Assembly: GCA_963930775.1 (NCBI GenBank)
Contig: OZ005692.1
Coordinates: 6,434,135 to 6,498,134 of the forward strand
Direction of reading: 5' to 3'
Source: Cliona cf. orientalis
Taxonomy: Eukaryota > Porifera > Demospongiae > Clionaida > Clionaidae
DNA: 64,000 bases
Position 1 is the stretch's first letter. Every line of letters starts with the position of its first letter. The notes below the pieces were generated by a model that saw nothing but the letters and a program-made list of their open reading frames with translations, did no database searches and was not told where the DNA came from. Below, piece by piece: positions 1 through 10,096 of the stretch. Position numbers and translations under genes: made by a program.

Positions 1-162
1 AACCAGTGACAACTTTCTGGGGGGTTAATTGAACATAAGATTAAGTTGCATGCATTTAACTTTAAACCGTTATATCTCAGTTTGTTGCTGGTGTGGGTTA
101 GCCCACTATGGTTCCGAGCCCTTCAATTAATAAAACTATACAGTACTGAATTGTTTCCCCAG

Positions 163-3100
163 CTATAAGTCTGCATAGAGAGCACAGCCATGTCCGTCGC
201 CTCGTCCCCCAATGATGAAGACCACCAAGTCAGTCATCCACCAGCCAGCAGCAACAGTGGTTAACATCAGTATCACAAGCAACGTGGGGACAATGAAGAT
301 CATAAAGCAAGTATTATCTGCAGCACATAAAGGGCAAAAAATTAATTAGCAACTCCCTTTGAGAAATAGCACACAGTATGTAGTTGCATTATTTTCCAAC
401 CCCCATAACCCAGTACTTAAAATGACAATTACTATTACGCATAACCTAATGCTGATAAAAATACGTGCAGTTGGAAATCAAGAGGGGGAGGTATGCTCCA
501 AATTAATTAAACTTTGTTGTTCTTGATCTTGTAATAAAGCACTAGTTTATTGGAAGTACATTACGCAATAATTATTACTAGTTTACCTAGCATAATGTCC
601 AAATCATCATCTTCATCATAGCAACAAACACACAGGCAACATGGTACACACACAACAGCACACATTAAGAAGATCACAAGTAGCAGTAAACCCAACTGTA
701 TTCCACCTGCATTCCAATAATATTATTGTACAATGTTACATGTACTGACTACCAAAATATAGAAAACACAGTTTCTAATTTCAGTAAAAAGTCATCCACA
801 CAGGTACTATAAATAGGAGTATGCATGTTCAGCTGGAATTCTGATGCATACCTCTCATATTGTGCATAGAAGATATTATGATATTGTACAAGCTAGCAGC
901 AAGTAAATTTTAAGTTGAACATGCAGCAGAATAACAAACCTAGTAAGTTTTGCCCAATGTAAAAGTTAGCAGCTCCAGCAGCAGAAAGAAAGAATGAGAG
1001 CAGTAATGCTGTCCTTTGTGACTTTCTATTATCACTGCATTCTTGAGTTTCTGTCATATAGCTGTTGCAGGCATTGGTGTTTACTGCACATATATCGTTT
1101 CTCCGTACAAAACACTGTTGGCATTCACAGAGTCCAGTAGAAATATCACAAGAGATGAGTGAGGGTGGAATGGTGATATTGTGGTATTCTATTGGAAAAC
1201 ACTCTTCATCAGTTGAACATGGAGACAACACGTAACTATGTGTCCATTTCTCTCCATTAAATTTTGATGATGATACAAATCTGAAAATAATGCATATTAT
1301 GTTATAGTCAAGTCTTGGTCCACACTCCAAATTGCCCCATATGCATAAGTAAATCAGTTCTGTCATTTGTCATCTTCTTTAAAAATCGCCAGATCAATTT
1401 ATTGCCAATGGGTCCAATACTCCTCAAAATAGCATACAAGATTTCAAAATCCACAAAGGATTTCAGAATTTCTTTGAAGATTTCAATATTTCATCAAAAA
1501 TTTCTGGATTTCTCCAGATATTTCAAGATTTCATGTGAGATTTCGAGATTTCACTTGATATTTCAGACAAAATTTCAACAAAGATGAAGCACAAAACTAG
1601 ATTTCACTGCACATTAGGCTGAGGTAGCTTCAGCATACATGTAGCTTCGGTTCAAGAAGACGCTACCTCAGGATTACAAAATATTAAAGGTTAGCCTATT
1701 CTGTAGCCCCACTGCATGCAGTCAACTTCAACAGTGCAATTTTTATAAGATGAAGCACAAAACTAGATTTCACTGCACATTAGGCTGAGGTAGCTTCAGC
1801 ATACATGTAGCTTCGGTTCAAGAAGACGCTACCTCAGGATTACAAAATATTAAAGGTTAGCCTATTCTGTAGCCCCACTGCATGCAGTCAACTTCAATAG
1901 TGCAATTTTTCATGAATCATTGATGGCACAAGCTAGCTAGCTACTAGTATGAAAAACTTGATCATATCCCAAGTAGCTGCATATGGTAAAGGTTGTCAAT
2001 ATCGTATGTACACATACACTATCTATATGCCACATCGATAGACTGGCGCCTCAATCGCAGAGGAGTCTGAAGCCTACTCTGAGTCTCAACCTCGACAGTG
2101 ACATTGTTTTGATGCTTTGATCACAGGAGATGAACTTGACAGCGCCCTATATACAGCTTCCCAGAAACTTCAGATCGACAAGTACTGTGCATGATGCTAT
2201 ATATAGCACAAGGCTAACTTTATTTATCTGCGAGATTACGTCAGCCAAGAGAATGTGTGGAGTTTGGCCAGCGGTACTTATCAGAGAAAGTAGCACTCAG
2301 CTTTAACGTATTCGCTGGATACAGGCGTCAGATACTCTACATACACGTACTTATCAATTTTCAAGTCTCAGAAAGGCTCCATCAAGGTCTTGAATTTTCT
2401 CATAAACTACCTCATAGACTACACCATACATTTGTAATTATCTCATAACCACAGAAAAGTAAATTGCTACTGGGGATGTAATGAAAAACTTTGACTACAT
2501 CCCTTGTCCCTCATAAAAAGTATTCACTGCACCTACTGTACACCACCATTATTGATGTCGGACACATTGACAAACCGCACATGCTTCATATATGCGTATA
2601 TTGTGGCGCATGGCTTGAGCGGGTTGACCTGCACCTACTGTGCACGTATGCATGTTAGATTGAATAGGGGGAAATCCCCCCAGAGTGCAAGCTCGCCAAG
2701 GAAAGCAAACTGAGAGAATTACCATACATGTACAATAGTCCATGATCTCTTCTACACTAGGTTCAAATTCTGGGTCCCAACAACCTTTCATGTGAGCTAA
2801 ACAGTTTGAAACAGTCTTCACAGCAATTTTATTATCATTTCATCATAGGTTTCATCATAGATTTCATATATTTCATCATAATTTCATCATAATTAGCTGA
2901 ATTTTTTTCTGATTGGGACTCAGGATGGAACTAGGCTACAAGATCAGTGCATGTGAAGCACCACACTAGTTTCATAAAGCATATTATAAAAATCCATAAT
3001 GAGTTCTTTGACTCATACATGCATTCACACTTAATATCTGGGTATGGCCATGCCTAGTGGGCCACACCAAGAGTGCATAATAGAAAGAGAGAGGAGAGTG

Positions 3101-3728
3101 TCCCACTAGTATACCATCCCTGCGCAAAGTTCAGAGAGGTCATTAGTATGTAAATATGTCTAAATAAGCATGAAGTGAGCTAAATATGAGTAGTCACATA
3201 CACATTGGCAACGCTGGCCATGTAATCTCAACCAGTTGAGTGGAATGTTGATTTTCTGATGCAAATGCAGTTTTATATTTGTGTGTCAACAATGCTGAAA
3301 GGTCACGAACCCTTGCCAGGGATGGTCTGCAGCATATATGCTGAGTGGGATACTCTCCTCTCTCTTTCTATTATGCACTCTTGGCCACACCCATAGGCTG
3401 ACCTGCCTTAAGATTTCAGATTGAAATTTCGAGTCACCCAAAAGTGTACGAGATTTCTGCAAATGTCGGACCCCTTGTTTATTGCATGTTTGGGGGAAAA
3501 GCTAGAGGGTGGGCTCAACATTTAGCACACTAACCTTAGCCCCCTTATCTATAATTTTTGGTCCTGGGGAGAGGCTTAATACACCTACATACAATACATT
3601 TTAATGTAGTACCTGCGATGATTAACCTCGATCAAATCGGTGTTGGAAGCATCCTCTTCACCAGATGTTAGCAGCGAAGATAGCAGCACCACCATCAGAT
3701 ACACATAGACGTCCAGCTCTTGGCTCAT
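163..3728 (-). CDS. TM2-domain membrane protein, four exons
   Basis: Exons, in transcription order, are 3613-3728, 940-1280, 587-706 and 163-317. All junctions are GT-AG and in phase, and the total is 732 nt (243 aa). Exon 1 starts at the ATG at 3728 and encodes a hydrophobic signal peptide (residues about 8-22). Exon 2 encodes a Cys-rich ectodomain with about ten cysteines, then a basic residue pair and the first TM2 helix (SFFLSAAGAANFYIGQ, about residues 128-145). Exon 3 adds a second hydrophobic segment ending in a Cys cluster and an acidic stretch (DEDDD). Exon 4 holds the last helix and the typical TM2 ending GWWMTDLVVFIIGG, then a short tail. The FYIG and W-x-x-D-hydrophobic motifs are what identify TM2. 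The Cys cluster between the helices is unusual and looks like an insertion in the domain. It is probably a secretory-pathway or plasma-membrane protein. The exact subfamily (TM2D1-3 or other) is not assignable. Confidence 0.8.
1430..1582. repeat. Degenerate GATTTC-rich array
   Basis: About 150 bp built from diverged units around AGATTTC(A/G)A, each 10-20 bp apart. It is a decayed short tandem repeat in TM2 intron 1. A similar TTTCATCAT-rich stretch lies at 2835-2895. Confidence 0.6.
1583..1911. repeat. Recent 166-bp tandem duplication
   Basis: The segment 1583-1748 is repeated at 1749-1911 with almost no differences (for example CAACAG versus CAATAG near the end). It lies in TM2 intron 1. 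The near identity implies a recent event or an assembly artefact. No coding content is seen. Confidence 0.85.
1984..2890 (+). repeat. Dispersed repeat family C, near full-length copy
   Basis: A roughly 900-bp repeat that begins with the motif GGTAAAGGTTGTC. It is homologous to 27930-28450 in the same orientation (first half only) and to 18900-19790 inverted. Copies differ by about 15-25% by eye. Short open frames in it are degenerate and not conserved between copies, so it is treated as a non-coding mobile repeat in intron 1 of the TM2 gene. Confidence 0.7.
3069..3382. mobile_element. MITE with 9-bp target duplication GGCCACACC
   Basis: The ends are inverted repeats of about 45 bp starting AAGAGTGCATAATAGAAAG. 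GGCCACACC flanks both sides (3060-3068 and 3383-3391), so the 314-bp element is delimited exactly. A 9-bp duplication is typical of Mutator-like elements. A diverged relative lies at 26829-27017. Confidence 0.85.
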
Positions 3729-3760
3729 TACGAGGCAGGAGATGGCAGCAGGATATGTCT

Positions 3761-3773
3761 AGGTCAAAGGTCA
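3761..3773. promoter_or_regulatory. DR1-type nuclear receptor half-site repeat upstream of the TM2 gene
   Basis: AGGTCAAAGGTCA is a perfect direct repeat of AGGTCA with 1-bp spacing, 33 bp upstream of the TM2-gene ATG. In animals this is the consensus for RXR/HNF4-type receptors. On the gene's strand it reads TGACCTTTGACC, which also resembles the GACCTTTACC motif at other gene starts here. The function is inferred. The same 13-mer occurs at 42223-42235. Confidence 0.45.
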
Positions 3774-4073
3774 TTGGTTTTGCTTGCTATAGTTTTTTTT
3801 TATAATTTGCGAATCAGCGATCGAGCACACTCGCAATCGTATTAATACTGCGAACGCTATTATTATTATTGATGAGTAATGCTCATGCGTATATGCATTA
3901 TAATTATTTTCACTCCCTTTGCATTGTCTATTATATCAATGGCAGTTCAGTGCATCCACATGCAGTATGTATATTAAATGGGATGTTCACAGTGATATCA
4001 ATGTACAAGTATTATAGGTGAAATATCTCTCCTTAACCATTGATAAAATAAAACACAAACAAGTACATAAATG

Positions 4074-7000
4074 TTAAGAGTGAGCATAACTATCTATGGC
4101 TTTTCCGACATCAGCAACTTGTCCAAGCAGTTCTGAAAGCTTTTTATCATCAATTTCAAATCGCACAGTGTTGGTAGCCTGCAATATACATGTAGCAAGA
4201 TGGTATGCAATACATGGGTAAATAATCATAGAAATTATTACATTGATGATATTATTACAATTGCGGATGATGTGTGCTGAGCTTTGGGCAGATAGGGCCA
4301 TCTAGACCCTTATGTAGCTATAACCTGTCCCTCTCAAGATATCAACCACGTGCATGCGTAAGGGATAAAGCAATGTCAGTCTGACCAGGATGGAGCGCAT
4401 CTCTCGTTATGCATTTCTGGTCTGTGCCGGATCTGGAGATTCATGATTGGTAAGCAACATCAAATGAGCAGAGACGGTGAACTCTTCTTAGTGCAAGCTA
4501 GATCCCGGCCATATGTCTCATGAGTGTTTGTAGTGCTCATGCATGAGCACTACAAACAAATACTCATGAGAGGGAAAGACATTGTACCTGTACAGTCGAA
4601 CCTCCAAACAAAGGACACTTTGGGAACAATAATATTATAAATTCAGCTGTTTTGTCCCTTATAAAAAGGTTGTCCTCTTCTCGGAGGTTCTCAATGAATA
4701 GAAAGTTCAAACTATAGGGAATGGTAGTTTTTGGGACCCCAAACAGTGTCCCCTATAGAGAGATTTAACCTTTCTTGGAGGGTCCTTCAATTTATTAGAG
4801 GTTCGACTGTATGTTGTAATTCTGGTTTTCCCAGTATACAGTACATCCACAATGTCATACATGTATAAAATCTTTCCCCTTGGTACATGTATATATATGT
4901 AACTGTAGTTGTGAAAGACAATATTATTACACAGCCTTCAGTACAGAATTTTCTTTGATGTGAGAAATCAGGATAATTAACCCAAAATCTTTGAAGTGGC
5001 CACAGGCTCCACCCATACCACATCCTCCTATCATATCTCGAATTTGGCTTGGGGAGAACACTGGTCTTACATGTACATCCCATATACACAATAAATATCC
5101 ATACCTCTGAAGAGTCTTTATTAGAAGCACTGAGCTGTAGCTCCATGATTGCAGCAGGCTGGTTGAGCTGCTCAATGTGTCTTGCTTTAGTCTTGACATC
5201 AATCCGCCAGGAGAATGCCTTGAGTCTATTGCCCCACAGATTCTGCTCCACCAGCTGCTTATGAATCTGTATTAATTAGTGAACTAGATGCAACATACGT
5301 ATTATTACTACCACATACACACACAGATATGTATATGTAGATGTGCTGTATGTGGCTCACGTGGAAATCTGAAATTATAATAATAATAATATCAGTGACA
5401 CAGTATTGCACATAGTACATGTACGGTAAGATGGTAGGTAAAGAAAAATCTATAGAGAGGAGCACACTAGGTACTTAAGGCCATACCAAGTTAATTTTTT
5501 TGTTTCTCAGATTTGGCAGGTCTATTTTTGGCTGATTAAAAAAGTTTTTAATTTTTAATTAACATTCCTCACATTATGATAGTGACAGGCCAGGAGTATA
5601 TTATACTCTTTAGAGAGCACTCCTGGTCTGCTACTGAGAGTGCTATAAGCTAAACGATCATCAAAACTGCTCTAGAATGCAAGTATTCACTACTAAAATG
5701 ATAATTGGCTGTCAGTGGACTGGTGCTGCTCATGATTTACTAGGTCACACCTCCTGTTAATTTTTATTTTCATGCCGACCACCCGGGTCTGTTTCCAGCT
5801 CCTGTTTGTCTGAAAAATAAAATATCAAATTAGTATGGCCTAATTTGATACTTTGAAAAATGAAAAAAGGGCAAATGATTGCCAAAGGCAATGTCCTATA
5901 CAAATTTCTATGACTGGATTGGGTCAGCTATTAAATTTTGTGCCCAGATTAAAGCAGTATGCCTATCTCGGCTCAATAAGCCCTGATACTGTAACTATTC
6001 ACCTTCTCTTTGTGGTTCTTCCAGAATTTAGTTATTGTTGCTGCTTGTTGCTCACTTAAAGGATCCTACAAACACAAATAAAATACATTATTTTTGTACA
6101 TGTCATACTATGAATATCATGTTCATGTACATGTACATAGTAGTTCATGCGCTGAGCCAGCACACTGATTCAGATCTTTAGGATTGACTAGATGAGGGCA
6201 TGGCATAGCCTTATCGCATGTTCTCCCCCATTCTCTCTGTTTGAAGATTGCAAATTGTACTAATGAGATGTTTATAGTTAAATGCCAAGCATTGGAGGCG
6301 GGACCAGTGGATTTGATCACATGCACACACTGATGATATCAACTGTGTCTATGTATTCCATAATTATTATTACAATGGAAAATCTTTGGACTATAATAAT
6401 AATACCATGAAACTACATGTTTGTGCGTGCATATCATGGCATAATTATTCATATGCATATTCATGAAGTGAACCCATGAAAAAGTTTAAGAATTATCTTT
6501 CTTCACAGAAATTGAAGCTTAAATCTCACTAGATAGAAGAGCGAGGAGGGAGATTGGCAAAGAAGCGAGTAAATTAAATTGCTGCAATTACATTGTATCT
6601 TAATTTATGAAATTGTTAAAACTATTTGTTTTGTGCAGAGTGACAGAAAATTTTATACAAAAATAGTTTACTTATACTAACTTATATTAGTGAGTACCTT
6701 ATTCACTCAATTAGACGCTACAGCTACTATTTATTTCAATGCCCAATTGCAAGTTTGTACGGCATTTATTTGAGAGCGACATTTGTCATGTACCATAGAA
6801 TGCCCCCGCACACATAACCCCCCCCCCCCCCCCGCACGTTTAGCTGCATATATACATGTAGGTAGTTACCCCGCTCGCATGCGCAAGGGGTAAAGTAATC
6901 GATCGTGTCATCGTTGCTGTCGTTGTTGTTGTTGTTGTCGTTGCCATTAGCACAAAAATACCATATCTCAAGATATAGGCGTCTAAGCGACTCGTAAGCA

Positions 7001-9863
7001 CAACGAATCACTCGAATTTGGCGAAAAACTGGCTTCAGTATGTGTCAATTCGAGGGATACAGTCCACGAGCATCACAAATTATAGCCATGCACCGAAAGT
7101 AAATCTATAGATTGCAATGTGCGCGCGGGGTATGTGCTCTACAGAGCTCTAGTTTGTCAAGGCATTCAATGGTCATCAATGGTCGGTAATGGTCGTCACA
7201 CAGAAATGTAACGATCCCGCATAATAAGCCCAATGCTAGCATGCAGAAGGCGGGAGTTGTAATTGCGGGATTCTACAGTACTTGTACTCTTGCAAATCAC
7301 ATGCATGTAGTGTGCTGGTACCCACCTGTCGTCTTCTCATCTGTGAAGTAAGGTATGCATCGAGTTGGGTGAAATCCATGTCAGTAGACACAAGATGGTT
7401 CAAGATGTTAGTGAACCGCTTCAGTCTTCCTTGATAGTCTGTGAGAAATTGGAGTGGAATGATATACATGACATTGTACGCATCACAAACAACACGGAAA
7501 TTGATACAGTAAAGTGTGCAAGTTACATGTAATAATCTTTCGAGTACATGCAAGCCAAGTGCGGGCTTAATAATAATTATATATATAATATAGGTCCTAG
7601 TGTACCGTGGGTATAATATTATAAACAATTTGTAACTTTCGAGATACATGTAAATCCTTGATTCTTGTCTAAAGGATAAAAATTGACACTCATCATTCCA
7701 TAGCTTATTCCAGCATACACGTACATGTAGTTGGCCATGAGTGTGACAGGGGAACGATCAACAATAATCTCAAGGGGAACATCCACATCCACAACACTCG
7801 CAACTCTGTCGAGCGAAAATTGTGCCTATACTATAATACTATATTATACCACAATTTCTATCAGGCTGACCAGATGGCTCTCCCCACTTCTATAAAGACT
7901 TATTCTTGGACTAAGTTTGGGCCCTCACTCAGTTACGTTGACTGATAGAGGTTTGCAGCCAAGCTATATACAAAGAGATGATCTGATTCCCCCTCCATGC
8001 TACTTGCATCGTTAAACTGGCCCTCCCTTTGTACTCACCGTATCAGGCAGAAGGCTTGTTTCAGCAGGAGAATTACCGTATAGCAGGAAACTTTCAAGGG
8101 AGAAAACTTTCGCAAATTGGTAGGAAGAGAGCATTTTGTGGAGAAAACTTTCACGGAATGTTAAAACTGGTCACATAATGGGTGTGGTATGCCTAAAATT
8201 TCATGGAGAAAACTTTCGCGGATGGCTGAAAAATCGCAATATTTTCTCCCTCGAAAGTTGCCAACTATACGGTATCAAGGATGAACCCATAATACCCTCT
8301 CGCAAATATTTTCATCCTCATCCAAACCCCAATATGCAATCCCCATACTCATCACACTTGTCTTGTTTCAGTTCTTTTTGCCCACACCACTTGCTTTCAA
8401 TCACCATTTTTTTGGTGTCAACCAGCCAGCTATGGAATAGCCTTCCCAGTCACGTGATAGCCCGAGCCTCATCTTTAAGTTATCATTGCCTTCAATATTA
8501 AACTTACATGACATTGTATTATTACTGCTTTTTATTCCACGTTCATATTTTGTATATTACATAATAAATATTTTTATTTCTATTTTTGTTTATGGTCATG
8601 ACCATAAATTAAACACTAAGTAGAAAAAAGATTTTTAATTAATTAATTCAGGGGGGAACTGGGAGCACTTGGGGACATAATTTTTGCACCGGCGCGCAGA
8701 ATGGATCGAATGCAGAGATTTGACCTTCAGGAATTTTGATTCACACCTTAGAATCAAAGTTACGGCCCTTTGAAGTTTCCCCATATGTTTGTACAGGGAA
8801 GCCATGCGTTTGCAATGTTTCCGCCCACGCGCTACGTGAGGGGCGGGGCCACGCGCGCACATAAACGTGACGACCTTTACCAACTTTTTGACAAAATTGA
8901 AATTTAGGCTGCCTGCTTGCATTGTATGGTTCCACTATGCACCCAGCTCGATTATGTGGTGGTTTTTGGACAATTTTTTTTTTCTGCTTAGTGTTCTGGT
9001 CGCCTTGTAAAAATAGAAATAAAAAATATTTATTATGTAGCCTCATTATTAGCATTTAGTTGTTCCTCAGCTTTTCCACAAAAAATCCCCATGAGGAAAG
9101 TACACGCTGCTATAAAGCCTAGTGTAGTCCATACCCTTTGCAGTATACACACTTGACGACCACCCAGCACTCGTAATTATTTTTTCATGGCGCGTTAATT
9201 AGAATGTGTACGGTACGCCAATTTTTCCGTAAAAATCTCCGTAAAAGTTTCCATACACTAATCTCTTCCATATGCTGATATGTGAAACGATCCAAAGACC
9301 ACAGTATGACCTCCTGACCTTAGCTTTGCCCTCACATAAAAGGTCAAAGGGTAAGTACACGTATTCACTGAGAAGAATACTACACACGATCCCCTAAAGA
9401 GTGCGTACCAGACCCTTTCTCCTCCCCCCTCAAAAGGACCTGGGGACGAGGCTACAGTAGTTGTACACGTACCCCATCTAAAGCAAGGATAATGCACACT
9501 TCATATCGAGTACAGTAGTAACTACATTCAGCAGTGGATGCCACTATGCCGCTATGATAGTATTATTTATATATATTCCGATATAAATTGGTGGTGGTGG
9601 GGGGGGGGGGCCTTCTCCCAACTCCTACTGAAGGGTCTAGGGCCTAGGTAAGAGGCTAACAGATATAACGATCAAGCCTGCACGTACACAATATTTTTCA
9701 CAGACCCAAACATGCGAAATTCTTTTGTTGGCAAACCTTGGTCAGATATTCCTCCCAGAACTTCATCTTTAAGAAATTGGTCAGTAATCCCAGGCTCTGC
9801 AAAAATTATTCGCTTAGATAGACCATTCAAGAACGCCAGTAGAGATTTGTCAACTTCAGCCAT
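4074..9863 (-). CDS. COMMD1: COMMD1 orthologue, five exons
   Basis: Exons in order are about 9706-9863, 7326-7425, 6003-6065, 5105-5266 and 4074-4178, giving about 195 aa (human COMMD1 is 190 aa). Exon 1 encodes the N-terminal helical domain (LLAFLNGLSKR and PGITDQFLKDEV match the family pattern). Exon 2 ends with the diagnostic STDMDFTQLDAYLTSQ, exon 3 carries TKFWKNHKEK, and exons 4-5 form the C-terminal COMM domain (FSWRIDVKTKARH, AAIMELQL, VRFEIDD). COMMD1 belongs to the COMMD/CCDC22/CCDC93 (Commander) complex, which works with retriever in endosomal recycling; it is also linked to NF-kappaB and copper handling. Exons 3-5 join in phase at GT-AG sites. The exon 1-2 junction is the weak point: the obvious acceptor at 7438 is out of phase with the GT donor at 9706, whereas AAG at 7426-7428 keeps frame and gives the best family alignment. 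Introns host several MITEs. Confidence 0.88.
4516..4571. repeat. 56-bp near-perfect hairpin
   Basis: TCTCATGAGTGTTTGTAGTG pairs with its near-complement on the far side of a TCATGCATGA centre. It lies in COMMD1 intron 4, 20 bp from the pogo-like MITE. It may be a minimal foldback element. No target duplication was recognised. Confidence 0.7.
4593..4809. mobile_element. pogo/Tigger-like MITE
   Basis: The 217-bp element begins CAGTCGAACCTC and ends with the exact complement, flanked by TA on both sides (4591-4592, 4810-4811). This terminal sequence and TA target are characteristic of pogo/Tigger elements of the Tc1-mariner superfamily. No transposase is encoded. Confidence 0.85.
5475..5842. 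mobile_element. MITE, TTAGGCCATAC termini
   Basis: The left end TTAAGGCCATACCAAGTTAA and the right end (reverse complement TTAGGCCATACTAATTTGA) form imperfect inverted repeats of about 35 bp around a 300-bp AT-rich core in COMMD1 intron 3. A small secondary hairpin (CAGGCCAGGAGTATA against its complement) lies at 5586-5632. The target duplication is unclear because the end is itself TTAA-like. Confidence 0.65.
6804..7160. repeat. Poly-C tract and dispersed repeat family D copy
   Basis: A 15-base C run at 6821-6835 precedes a repeat starting TTACCCCGC and ending GCGGGGTATGTGCTCTACAG AGCTCTAG. The same start and end bound a longer copy at about 58970-59680. The end (CTAG before T, after a palindromic AGAGCTCT) recalls a Helitron 3' end, but no insertion site could be reconstructed. 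It contains a (GTT)n/(GTC)n microsatellite at 6913-6943. Confidence 0.6.
8074..8274. mobile_element. MITE, TACCGTATAG termini
   Basis: Inverted ends TACCGTATAGCAGGAAACTT and TACCGTATAGTTGGCAACTT (reverse complement of the right end) bound a 201-bp element in COMMD1 intron 1. Its interior repeats a GGAGAAAACTTTCRCGGA unit three to four times on one strand. The target duplication is uncertain. Confidence 0.75.
8385..8501 (+). pseudogene. C-terminal fragment of a non-LTR retrotransposon
   Basis: The frame encodes STSQLWNSLPSHVIA followed by about 18 residues and a stop. LWNSLPxxV is typical of the extreme C-terminus of LINE reverse-transcriptase proteins. About 100 bp of AT-rich 3' sequence follows. 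Only the tail is present, so this is a short dead insertion in COMMD1 intron 1. Confidence 0.55.
8613..8994. mobile_element. MITE family E, ACACTAAGTAGAAAA termini
   Basis: The left end ACACTAAGTAGAAAAAA and the right end (reverse complement ACACTAAGCAGAAAAAA) bound 382 bp. An inverted copy lies at 61952-62338. Both carry a central motif on one strand, GGT(A)A(A/T)GGTCGTCACG, matching the promoter-like motif at 9989-10002. The core contains a conserved GC-rich block (GCGCGTGGGCGG-like) unusual for this AT-rich DNA. Confidence 0.8.
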
Positions 9864-10096
9864 TTTCAAGCTCCAACCAAAATGGGCGGGGCTCGATGCA
9901 TAATAATTACATGGTAACTTTCGCGGAGGTTACGCCCCGCACAAATATTAAAGGAATCCCCGGCCCCCGCGTAAATCTTGTCAGTGCAGCGACCTTTACC
10001 ATCTTGGCGACCGATGTGGACACCGATATAAAAATAGAGCCAAGGAGTTTGTTTCCAGGCTAGGGCTGGTGTGCATCATCTTTCCAGAGGGTAGCT
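9864..10096. promoter_or_regulatory. Head-to-head promoter of COMMD1 and ALDH3 copy 1
   Basis: The two start codons are 233 bp apart in opposite directions. Visible elements are a GC box GGGCGGGGC at 9885-9893 (COMMD1 side), the motif GCGACCTTTACC at about 9991-10002 followed by ATCTTGGCGACC, and a TATA-like TATAAAAATA at 10027-10036, 61 bp before the ALDH ATG. The motif and TATA-like box are conserved upstream of ALDH copy 2, but the COMMD1-side sequence is not. Confidence 0.65.

Noticed and set aside
4787..5251. 154-codon minus frame as a separate gene
   Set aside because: Its middle is COMMD1 exon 4; the rest reads through the intron and into a MITE.
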